From Trichuris trichiura (taxonomy: Eukaryota > Nematoda > Enoplea > Trichinellida > Trichuridae), in the NCBI GenBank assembly GCA_037903355.1, contig JBAJFE010000004.1, positions 6,308,001 to 6,372,000 on the forward strand: a stretch of DNA of 64,000 bases, given 5' to 3'. The notes beneath the pieces are model-generated. The model made no database searches, was not told the DNA's origin, and saw only the letters and a program-made list of their open reading frames with translations. Made by a program: the position numbers and the translations under genes. Shown here one piece after another: positions 11,801-20,869 of this stretch (position 1 is the stretch's first letter; each line of letters begins with the position of its first letter).

Positions 11801-14800
11801 TTTTTCAAAACGGTGGCAAGCTAATACGCAAATATTACACACATCCAGCATTCACGGTAATGACCCCGTTCTTTAAAGAGCTTTATTAAAAAAAAAACCA
11901 GAGCTTCCGGGCATAACCGATGCCCGTCATCAGTGGTTATAAAAATAAAAAAATAAAACCGAGTTCGCCACCAGGTTGGTCAGCTAATCAGCAAGTACTC
12001 CCGCCTAGCCAACCTGGGCAGAGGTAACATCGGTCGGGTCCAACCGAGGACCGCGTTGACGTTTTCCTCCAGCCCTAGTCAGCCGAGCAGGAGCGCAAGC
12101 GTTACTGCCGACCGCCCTGTGTGGCGACAAACGAATAATGCTAATAATAAAGCTCTTTAAAGAACGGGGTCATTACCGTGAATGCTGGATGTGTGTAACA
12201 AAACAAAACCCCGTACGAAGAAAAAAAGAAAAAAGAAGAATACGCAAATATATTTTTAATAGTAAATAACTGTCCCTTTACGGTACTGAAGAAGACATTT
12301 CAAACACATGAGTAAAGACAATGGGTATGCTTCGAAGTAATTGTAATGTGTATTTAGGAACAATGTATTCCTTCGTTTCTGACGAAGTAGTGCAGTTTAC
12401 AATATTTAGTAACTGGTAATAACTGAATGGGCGCAATTTTGCTAGTGTTACGACTAATATCTGTCCTAAGTACTCATGTTATTGATGGTTCGTTACGGTT
12501 TCATTGCCGTGAGTAGATGCAATACATTTCTTTACAATCTTTGCAGATAGCGTTTTGGGTACAAACCTTGTTACACCTTAAGCGAAAGTGTGAAACGAAA
12601 GAAAAAGTCTTAGTAGCGAGAGACCGCAGTTTGGGCATAACTTGGGTTTTCGGACACATTATAAGGGATTGCGTTTAAACTTTTTTAATGAAATGCTCTA
12701 GTGCGACTAAACTTAGATTGTTATTGTTCGTTAACTACAGTGGTTCTTAAGGGGCGCTACCGTTTCTTGGAGGTTGGGAGATCGTGCGGAGTCTTTAGAA
12801 ATCTGGCGTAAACATATGACTTTGATTCGTTCAGCCGGCGTCAATCGGCGTCGAAAGCTAATTAGCTCAAAAATAAAAGACAGTAGTCGAATCGGCGCTT
12901 TAAACTCTCCAACCGACATCGGAACACCTGGCTTGCTTGCGGTATCTGAGGGTGTTTACGCGAAAATGGTTGAAAAACTATGGTTTTAGTCGTGTTTGCC
13001 TCTTTTTATCCGCTGGACTATAGCTCGCGTTTTAGCTTCTACTAACTCGCTAAATTAGTTCATGTACATCGCTTTCTTGACATTATCTTTGCATCCCAAT
13101 ATTTCCCAGCCTTCTTTTCTTTTTCCTTCAACCTTTCCGAATGACGGGGCCTTTACCAATCATGTTGTCCCATAGTGCCATCGTCAGAGGAAGAAATAAG
13201 TAGACGAAACCAAGAGGACCCTTAGAATTTAAGTACCAAGCTGTTGCTCGATTGTGCAGATATTTGTGCGCAGCTTACTAAACTATCGCAAAGATCATGT
13301 GATAAGCGGCCTAATCGTGTTAAAAAACGTGAAATAACTTTGAATTGCAGGTGTTCAGTAGTGGTTTTTGTACAATATTTGCTTTTTGTGATGATTGGTA
13401 AACTTGCATTGAAAATGAAGCTCCTGGTAAACTTAGAGAAAAACAAATTTTAAGCATAATGTTTCGGAGCAGGACTCTATGTTATTTTATTCTGCTTTGT
13501 TACGGCCAGTTTGTCCTTTTGTAAATGTTTTTTAGGAAAACGACTTTCAAAACTTTGCTCGCCCTGTTGTCAGCGTAATGTGCGAACAAACAAATTTTTT
13601 CTCAGCAATATTGGCCGTAACAAATAACGCAGAATTAGGTGCTTTAATCTACATAGTCTTTGGTATCTTGAATGTCCCGTTTTCAGCATGGTTGTAATTG
13701 AAAATTTTATAACAAACTACCTGTTGACTGACGTAATCTTTTATCATGCCACAGTATACTTACCCTCCAAATCTTTTTGTAACATTCGTGATGTTAATGG
13801 CTTCAACACCAATGATAGAACCTTGAAATCATTGACTGCGTCAATGTATAGCGGCTTAAATATTGGTCCAACTTTCATCTCGGTCTATCACGCTGAAGAT
13901 GGGACTCAGAAGTCCCGAAAACTTTAATTTGCAATTTTTTCAGTTTTTCTCAATCAATAAAACTGACAAACGATAATCTTCTATTTTGGGCACTTTTTGC
14001 TGTGGTGAGGAAATGCTTGCGTGGAAGCTTAAGGTGATAAGCAGGTTTGGGCTTACAAAGTAATTATCTAACAACATTAAGTATTTGGCAGTTGTTTTTA
14101 CTCTTTACTCATAATGAAGGTCAGGTTGCCCATGTTACGACGGCGGCCGTTAGCGTTTGGAAATGAGTGCAATTCGTTGGCAGGGTAATGATTTTTTGTT
14201 GAGAATTAATCACTTAATCGCTAAACAAAATGTTTTTATTGAGCGATGTAATATATGCTGCCTTCATTCAGTGTTGTCAGCACCTGAACGGAAAGGAAAA
14301 GAGTGCAATCGTGAGGCGGTATCTGAGAAGAAAGGCTCTGTTGCAAAGGAGCCTGTCACTGATGTTGATAGGTAGCCACCCTTAAGGACTTTTGGCCAAT
14401 TTTGTGATAGGATGATTAGTTATTTAAGCACCACTCTAACGCCTGTTATGAAGCTGGAACTGTTGTCTGATCTTGACTGGCCAATCGTACTGCGCGTTTT
14501 CTGCAGTTGGTTGCGGACAGATGACATTTTGATTTCTTATGTTGGCCAGGTTTCTGTGACTCGGTAACATCTGCAGCACGAAGTATTTATTATTCTTTAT
14601 TATAGCATTCTCCAGGCATTTGGGGAGAACTGGCTACAATGTTAAATTTGCTGCCCACTGATGACGAGCTTAAAGCGATAATTGAACAAGGTATTGCAGT
14701 ACATTGTCTCCATGCGAAGAAATTATCTACGCTGTTACGAAACTTTAGACAAGGAATTGGCTGGTGAAATGGAAGTCGCAATTACGTTTCCCTTGTCTAC

Positions 14801-15928
14801 TTGGTGCCAGACATTGCCATTAGACGAAGACATTTATCTGTATGATATTCTTGGTACAATGTTTACAGAAGAGTCAACTAAAGCCATGTCCTTCTTGCAG
14901 AAGAAAGATGCAGTAAGCATTTTTACCATACCAGGAAGCAACAACAGTTATGCTGAACGATTGTTTTTAGTGTTTTATTCGTATTTGTTGCCTACAATCG
15001 TTTGGCCATCATTTGGTAAAAATGAAAGTACCTGATTTCAGTTACGACGAAGAGCAACAATTGTTCATTGCTCCCTTCAACTTCAAGGCCGCACAAAAAT
15101 TGGTATTGCCTAAGTTTTTCTCTTTTAAAATTTCAGTGCTTAGCTTCTGAGCAGACTTCATCTTCTATTAACATTGTTCTACAACATGTATTGTTTAGAA
15201 TAGAGCAAAGAAACAAAATTTAATGAAACGAATGGCCCAGCTGAAGTTAAAGGTAAGCATGCATTCTGATATCACTTGGGAAACTAGTTTTTGAAAGGGT
15301 GCTTGCGTTCAGACAGACTGCGCTAGATACAGACGTATCGTCGAAAGACCCATGTTTTTAGTGCCAGATGCAGCTTCACTTTGTCACAACCTGAATATGG
15401 TACAAGAGTTACTGCATTGTGGAGACTTTGTTATAGTCATTAGCATAACTGTTGTTGATGAGCTTGACCTTTGGAAGAAAAGCATGCATCAGGCCCGCCG
15501 TGCAAGCCGTTGGCTGGAGTCTGAGTTGGTGAATGAAGCTGAGCATTTGGAATTGCAACAAAGGGACGTTCGCATTCGGCTCTGTCCTGGTAGCAAATAT
15601 AATAAATTCAAGTTGGTATTTTTTCGCTTATAGTCAATGTCACCATGTAGAAGTTTGTTTAAGCGCTCCGTTAGAGATGGTCGAAGCCTGTGCGTATTTG
15701 AGACAAAAACCAGGAAACGAGTCTTTCACGATTGCTTTGTTGACGCATCACGGAGCTGGTGCACCCCCGTTCGAATACATGGGTAGACTGATTGAAGAGC
15801 ATCGTTTGACTGGTTCGTCTATCTTTTATTCTTCAATACTTTAATTATTTCTTCATTCAGGAGTAGTGCTACGCAATATCAAAGAGTTTTTCGACGAGTG
15901 GACGATATCCAAGTTAGAGAATGATTAA
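8892..15928 (+). CDS. SMG5: SMG5-like nonsense-mediated mRNA decay factor
   Basis: SMG5 pairs with SMG7 to bind phosphorylated UPF1 and recruit decay and phosphatase activities in nonsense-mediated decay. Well-supported exons: 8,892-8,953; 9,002-9,125; 9,175-9,406; 9,466-9,643; from 9,692 to about 9,810, where the next junction is unclear; an exon ending 9,932; 9,990-10,165; 10,218-10,484; PIN exon from 15,313; last exon 15,861-15,928 (TAA). The N-terminal part has KAEELMWRKCYYE, YLYLGDLARYKCEFED, then YYEALSLKPKSGITYNQLGT and YYYFRC, the EST1/14-3-3-like TPR signature. The C terminus opens with FLVPDAASLCHN, then VVDELDLWKKS and ARRASRWLESEL, matching the SMG5-type PIN fold rather than the SMG6 catalytic form. 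Exons between 12.7 and 15.1 kb (from 12,741, about 13,210, 13,534, 14,608 and 14,736) are tentative. The 2.2-kb intron after 10,484 holds a hammerhead-bearing repeat. The ATG at 8,892 is a choice; an upstream exon is possible. Confidence 0.75.
9407..9465 (+). other. Probable GC-AG intron in the SMG5-like gene
   Basis: The family motif GDLARY is restored only if the exon ends GATTTAG at 9,406 and resumes CTCGCTATAAG at 9,466. This gives a 59-base intron starting GCGAGC and ending TTTGCAG. No GT donor near the junction restores the frame. GC-AG introns are a known minor class, but GCGAGC is a weak match to the usual GCAAGT. Confidence 0.6.
11834..12197. mobile_element. ~360-bp element with 53-bp terminal inverted repeats inside an SMG5 intron
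   Basis: The left arm (11,834-11,886, TACACACATCCAGCATTCAC to CTTTAAAGAGCTTTATT) is repeated in inverse orientation at 12,143-12,197 with hardly any change. Inside the left arm lies a hammerhead-like motif on the minus strand (11,896-11,938). The centre (11,985-12,130) is GC-rich and noncoding. The layout matches the paired, outward-facing hammerhead repeats at 32.7 kb, but the right-hand ribozyme is missing. I read it as a nonautonomous Penelope-related element or half-deleted inverted pair. Confidence 0.65.
11896..11938 (-). ncRNA. Hammerhead-like motif, core mutated
   Basis: On the minus strand AACCA and TGGTT form a perfect 5-bp stem I around CUGAUGA, C, a 6-bp hairpin GGGCAU/AUGCCC with loop CGGUU, then GGAAGCUC. 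Only the GAAA box is altered (GGAA), which should cripple catalysis. It is antisense to the SMG5-like gene and lies in its largest recognised intron. Confidence 0.6.
13893..13926 (+). ncRNA. Hammerhead-like motif in the SMG5 locus, sense strand
   Basis: CTGAAGA, one T, a perfect 5-bp hairpin GGGAC/GTCCC with loop TCAGAA, then GAAA. CUGAAGA is a permitted CUGANGA core. The 3' part reads ACUUU rather than the GCUU/GCUC seen elsewhere and stem I is not obvious, so this copy is less certain. It lies between tentative SMG5 exons on the transcribed strand, so if active it would cut the pre-mRNA. Confidence 0.5.
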
Positions 15929-15972
15929 GTCTTTCCAATATTGTTAGGTTAGTACTTGTGCTCCGCTTTTGA

Positions 15973-15979
15973 ATAAATT
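15973..15979 (+). promoter_or_regulatory. Candidate polyadenylation signal for the SMG5-like gene
   Basis: GAATAAA occurs about 45 bases beyond the predicted SMG5 stop codon and is followed by a T-rich stretch. The spacing is plausible for a short 3' UTR, but the hexamer is common in AT-rich DNA. Confidence 0.4.
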
Positions 15980-16088
15980 AAAATGTTTTCTTTTTTCTTT
16001 TTCTTCGTGACGGGTTTTTTAATTTGTTTCTAAATTTTTCGCGGTATTTTTAACCGTTGTTTAATTAATGTTTGTTGCAAAAACGTTA

Positions 16089-16135
16089 TTTACGAAGCTT
16101 TCGGGCCTCGCCGTGGCCCGTCATCAGCGCAAATT
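16089..16135 (-). ncRNA. Hammerhead-ribozyme-like motif, intact core
   Basis: Minus strand: stem I ATTTGCG paired with CGTAAAT (7 bp with one G-T), CUGAUGA, C, a perfect 5-bp hairpin GGGCC/GGCCC with loop ACGGCGA, GAAA, then GCUU directly before the stem I 3' strand. Predicted cleavage is after GCUU. Stem III is reduced to A-GC-U, which is self-complementary, so a dimer could supply a 4-bp stem III. It lies 160 bp beyond the SMG5 stop, antisense to it, and is the best single copy in the window. Confidence 0.75.
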
Positions 16136-16139
16136 AAAA

Positions 16140-18515
16140 TGTTCATATAAATACCACAGAAGAGCATTATTCATTCGGTAGATTATCATTAATAATTTGC
16201 GTTGTATTCAACAACAATCTAACATTCTGACAGCATATGATTGGTCGATAACAGAAGCCAGTTAACAATGAACCGAAGTCAATACTCCGTTTCAGGCGTT
16301 GACAGAATTGGCGTAATGCTGACTGCTTCTGCGCCGAGTAGACTCAAGACAAGTTTTTACATTCGCATTAAGTCCGAAATTCCAGGACAGGAAGGTACTT
16401 CTCTGTGTATGGCAGGACGAGGAAGATGAGGTGCTTCATGCAAAACTTGGTCCAAGTGGATAAGATAGTTACTCCCGAAGAGGTGACAGAATAGACCCAA
16501 ATTTTGAGAGATAAGTGAAGCATGCATCCATGACATCAGCAGCCATTCTGTTTAACGGCAGGTCAGGGCCTCATGTAGCTTCAGAAACTGAACGATCGTT
16601 CAGGCGCTGGGCTAGAAGGAATTGCCATGTAGTCAGTACTTACGAGACTGCCTTTCTGATTACCACTTTTCTTTGTTAGTGGTACGTGAGTCTTACGTAG
16701 CCACTTTTCCAAGTTCGATAAGATCGAAGAAATGGGTACTCGAATTCTTTGGGTTAAAGCTACTTAAATTCTAGTAACAGACATTTACCACGGCACCCAT
16801 ACGTCAAAAGAAAGTTAGTGAAAGGTTTTTAAGCTGAAAAGAAATTGCGAAAACGAGGTCTTGTAACAGCGATATAGGCTGTTGCTGTAGAGCGTTGCAG
16901 TTTGTTCATTTTGGAGAAGAAAACAAAGGAGCGGTAAGTCGAAGGTTTTGGGACCTCCGAACCTCGTATTCAGCGTAAAAAGGCAAAGTAAATGTTCATC
17001 AAGACGGGTATTGGTCAAGATTTTAAAGGCGGTCCGACTTTTAGATGTTTTCTTTCTTGTTTTGAAGCGTTCTTTTTGTCGTTGCCGTGTTTTTTGCTTC
17101 TTTTGAGTTGTTGTAGTGGGGGTTTGCCCCTCTACAACAACTCAAAAGAGGGAGTTGTTGTAGAAGTTCCTTGGAAAACTTGATAGGACTTGAGAAGTTG
17201 TTTGTAGAGCGAAGCTTCGTAAAACGTGGAAGCATTGCTATTATTTAACATGGCGAATTGGCTTGAGCAAACTCACTCTCGGAAGATGACTATTCAGCAA
17301 CGCCACGGACAGGAAATGAGGCATAAAATTTAAATGACTATGTTATATTGAAAGAAACAATAATTTATAAACAGAAAGCGTGTGTAAGGTGGAAATAGAG
17401 CAAGTGCACTGTTGTTTTTTTACAATAATTGGGAAAATACCGAACTGAGAACTGAGGCCGCAGGAAGACAGGAAGCCTGTTTGTTAGTACGATGTTGCAG
17501 AGCTATTAAGACAGGCGTGCAATTAATTCCTGCTTCTCTGGACGTCGATGGTTGCGTTCATCGTCCAGCTGTGATGGAAACTGAGCGCTTAAGAAAGGAA
17601 TTACTAAGACGAAAAGACAAGAAAAAGCGTATTTATTTACCGTCACGACTTTTCCTGTCGTATAGTACCCTGTAAACACTCGGAATGTTGTCCAAGTCAG
17701 TTCTAAACCTTGGCGTTCCTTCGAGGTTAGGGTAATGCAGTTCTGCAATCGCCGCAGCATTTTCAGTCATTGCAAGGTACTCTTCCAGGTGGTTCATTTC
17801 CATTTTTCAGCAACGGTTTACTTTCTGACTCTTTGCCTTCTGCCTAAGTTCAATTTTTGCACAAACTCTTCCGGATGGAATAGTTTTCCTATTACGTCTT
17901 CTTCGTGTGATACTGAAGCCTCAACATTCTTCTCATCAACTTCCATGAATCTTGCTTCCCACGTCAGTGCCACTATATGTGGACTTAAGCTTGCTATTTC
18001 GAAGCCTTCAGGTCTGTCTACTGCTTCAGGGCAATTTCTTTGAAACGCCATTCTTGTTGGCACTGTTAGCCTGTGGACAGCGTCTCACACGCTGGTAATT
18101 TCCAACCTTATGTCACACTTTTTCCAAATCTTTCGCAAAGATGATCTCAAGTTTCCCGCTTGGTCGGTGCCACTAACGATAAAGCTCATTGCGTTTTGCG
18201 TATAGTGCGTTTTGACTACAACTATTAGACTCTAATAACAGGGTTACAGGATTGAAGTCGTATTCAGAACTGAATGCGTAGTGTGATGTTTCCACTGTAC
18301 GGTGTTACGTTTTGTGAATGTACAGTACAGTTGCAGTTGATCATTTTCTCTAGTTTGTTTCCGGTTTTTCTGCAAAACCGTTCCGCAAAAGGAGTGTGGG
18401 CTGATGCATTCTGATGCATGTCCCGCTACCGCAAAGAACTTAGCACTCTTACGACCGTAGTTTTCTTTGTAAAAAAAAGGTATTAATAACTTCTTCCTTG
18501 GAAAGCTGAAAGAGG
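16140..18515. other. No recognisable gene; one perfect-looking hairpin
   Basis: Open frames occur on both strands (for example 17,412-17,675 plus and 18,063-17,818 minus), but I recognise no domain. The minus frame 18,063-17,818 is acidic and could be the tail of a transposase. The only clear structure is the hairpin at 17,100-17,148. Confidence 0.4.
17100..17148. repeat. 22-bp-arm hairpin
   Basis: CTTTTGAGTTGTTGTAGTGG and its continuation GG are followed by a 5-base loop and the mirror arm CCCCTCTACAACAACTC, AAAAG. Only one arm position is mismatched. There is no poly-T tract or coding context to call it a terminator or microRNA, although such a stem could form in RNA. It may be the centre of a small MITE. 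Confidence 0.6.
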
Positions 18516-18523
18516 CTCTATGT

Positions 18524-18969
18524 CAGGGGTGGGAAATGTCCGGCCCGAGAAGCATTCCTTTCCACCCCTTGAGGCAACTGCACATGCATGCGAGATTCAG
18601 TGAAATGTGACTCTGGGAGCTTATTTTTTAAAAATGCGATAAACTTATTGTATGTGAATCCTAGTAATAACGTAATGCTTGCATAACAAGGAAGGAGGAT
18701 CAGGCTGGGTAGGAAGACTGCCTTGCTCTCGGCTCTCTGTCGACAAACCTATGTCGTTAGCCTTCAGAGGCAAGCAGTAGGCGGCACTAGTGTGCGCATC
18801 GGTAGCGTGAACCGTTGGCCGCCTACTGGCTCAAAGTATTATTCTTATCTCGTTTTATTGCTTTGTTAGAGGGGTGACTTAAATGAACGTACGTGCTAAC
18901 AAAGCAGGCTGTTTTTCGGTTGAATATTCTGTACGGCCCGCGGCAGCCAAAAAGGTTTCCCACCCCCTG
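18524..18969. mobile_element. 446-bp hAT-type nonautonomous element
   Basis: The ends are CAGGGGTGGGAAATGTCCGG on the left and, read inward from the right, CAGGGGGTGGGAAACC. The element is flanked by a perfect 8-bp direct repeat, CTCTATGT (18,516-18,523 and 18,970-18,977). CAGGGG-type ends with 8-bp duplications are diagnostic of hAT transposons. The interior has no transposase frame, so it depends on a hAT enzyme elsewhere. Confidence 0.9.
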
Positions 18970-18977
18970 CTCTATGT

Positions 18978-19570
18978 ACTAGCGTCAGGCAAAACCATCC
19001 CACGAACCGTAATGATGGCACAGAGATCTTGGTTGTAATAATACTCGCTTAGATCGCTCGCAGAGCTGCACGCTACCATAAGAGAGGAATTTACTTCAAT
19101 AAAAAAAAGACATACCAGTTTACCATATAAGGGAAGAACAGAAATCAATATTTTCCAATCGTAGATAGCTTTTCCCTCTTGTAGCATTTCCAGAAACGAT
19201 TCTGATTTTTAGGATTGAGAATGAGGACAAAAAGGCAGGAACGAGTCATCGCACAAGACGAAATCATACAGGAGACTACAACCTACTGGACGAGTGCGCA
19301 TACAGAAGAACTCGTATGGGAAATCCAGAATGCTCGAATCAGTTTTGAAGCAACAGTGAGGATCCCTAATATTTACCTTTCTGCTCTAATCCTTCGCTAA
19401 TAGCCGGTAGGTGACCTGACCTAACCCCTGCGTCGGCAGTTTAGAATATAATTGATAAAACCGCTCGTACTGCCTTTGTCTGTGAGCTCTGTAAACGGAT
19501 CTCGACTAACTTTGAAAGGTCTGCTGGATTTATATGATTTTGGTGTGTTAAATATGTTCGTAAAAAGAGT
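18978..19570. other. No recognisable gene
   Basis: Short open frames only. I see no motif, repeat or RNA gene here. Confidence 0.5.
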
Positions 19571-19630
19571 TCTTCATTTTTCATGGTAAAGTTCCTGTAC
19601 TGTGGAACCCGTTGATAATTAAGTTTTTAC

Positions 19631-19671
19631 TCCAGAGCTTTCGAGTTCACTCTTAGTCAGTTTTCAGCGGT
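19631..19671 (-). ncRNA. Decayed hammerhead-like motif, left arm
   Basis: On the minus strand, CTGAAAA, then a hairpin-forming stretch CTGACTAAGAGTGAACT and CGAAAGCTCTGG. The expected CUGANGA reads CTGAAAA, so one conserved base has changed. It probably no longer cleaves. Confidence 0.45.
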
Positions 19672-19726
19672 AAATAGTTAGTGAAAATAGTGGAATGAAA
19701 AGTTTATTTCCAATAATTCTTCACCG

Positions 19727-19763
19727 CCGCGGACTGTTCAAGAGTGGACTCGAAAGCTCCGGA
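19727..19763 (+). ncRNA. Decayed hammerhead-like motif, right arm
   Basis: The plus strand has GTTCAAGAGTGGACTCGAAAG and then CTCCGG, so the stem II loop region and the GAAAGCTC end are kept, but CUGANGA has become CGCGGAC. It is the mirror partner of the copy at 19,631-19,671. Confidence 0.4.
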
Positions 19764-19822
19764 GTAAAAACTTAATTATCAACGGGTCTCTCCGTACAGA
19801 AACGTTACCATGAAGATTCTGG

Positions 19823-20869
19823 TGTATATATCAGTAAATAGTTTTTCTCTGCTCATGAAAAAAAAGCAGAAAAAGAAATATGAAATTTAAACGAACCGTT
19901 AAACGCAACGTATTCAAAATCAATGTTCATGCCAGATTTATGCATTCAACTGGGTTTCCATTATTTCACCGTTCGGCGCCTACGTGCTATCCGATGGCAA
20001 ATATCTTCTCATTCGATGTCATAAATTTTGTTGCTTTGGCTTGAGTTATTGTTCCTATGGCGCTGCCATGTGAAGTGAATGAAGCTGATGCAATGAAAAT
20101 CTTTTATCGCGAAGAAATTTTGTAGGTTTTCTGAACCGGCCTTGTTTCTTGACAGCGTGTTCATGCTAACGGTAGCACAAAGACAATTCTGTAAGCTACA
20201 TGACTTATCCATAATAAATAGTTTTCACTGCACCGACTTTGCTCGTTTAAGAGGAAAACGCCGTAAAATGCAACGTCGTGAAGTCCAAGTCCTGTTACTA
20301 AGGAAACTGGATTTTTGAGAACTCTGTTTCACGACCAAAAACTGGCTACACTATGCTGGGTGCGCTGATTAGACAGGCAAAGCATTTGCAATGGATAGTA
20401 GTGGCTGAACTTCTCAATCGAGTATTCAGCAAAATCAACTGCTTGGTTTAAATAAGGCATCCAATAAGATGAAATCCAGAATGTTTTCTAACGGTGGTAA
20501 GAATTTTAATTTTCAAGTGCGTTAGTTAAGCTGTAGCCGTATTAAATGGTTACGTCGCAACTGACTTTCTCCATGATGTCTATTAGATGAAAATAAAAAA
20601 TACGTTCAACATACAAAACTGAAAGGGTCACTAAAACCGACAGGTATTTCATCGGCAATATATTCACACAGTTTCTACCAGCAAAGTATGTATATCAATG
20701 TTCATTTGAAATGTTTTAAAGACTTTTTGACATTAGCAGTGTCAGCTTTAAATTATTAGGAAACACTTTAAAGTTTTACTTAAAATAGTTCAGTAATGAG
20801 CAGTATAGAGGCGTGATAGTGCAGCTGTTGGAGGAATTGTGAATCCTCCAGCCTGTTTCGAGTAAAAAA
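19823..20869. other. Upstream of the coiled-coil gene; no gene recognised
   Basis: AT-rich sequence with short open frames only. The promoter of the downstream gene presumably lies at its right end, but I see no TATA box or other defined site. Confidence 0.4.

Larger units (their letters stand above)
19571..19822. repeat. Inverted repeat carrying two decayed hammerhead-like motifs
   Basis: The left arm contains CCCGTTGATAATTAAGTTTT and TACTCCAGAGC. The right arm contains GCTCCGGAGTA, then the reverse complement of the same sequence ending AATTATCAACGGG. Weaker matching extends out to TCTTCAT at 19,571 and ATGAAGA at 19,816. Both arms hold a hairpin followed by CTCGAAAGCTC facing outward: minus strand at 19,631-19,671, plus strand at 19,727-19,763. 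The arrangement copies the palindrome at 32.7 kb but the flanking sequence differs. Confidence 0.75.

Noticed and set aside
12851..12870. CGAAAGCTAATTAGCTC resembling the 3' end of the ribozyme motifs
   Set aside because: No CUGANGA upstream and it lies in a tentative coding exon of the SMG5-like gene.
13165..13200. CTGACGA followed by a short stem on the minus strand, like the hammerhead copies
   Set aside because: No GAAA box follows and the hairpin is poor, so the match is limited to the 7-base core and could be chance.
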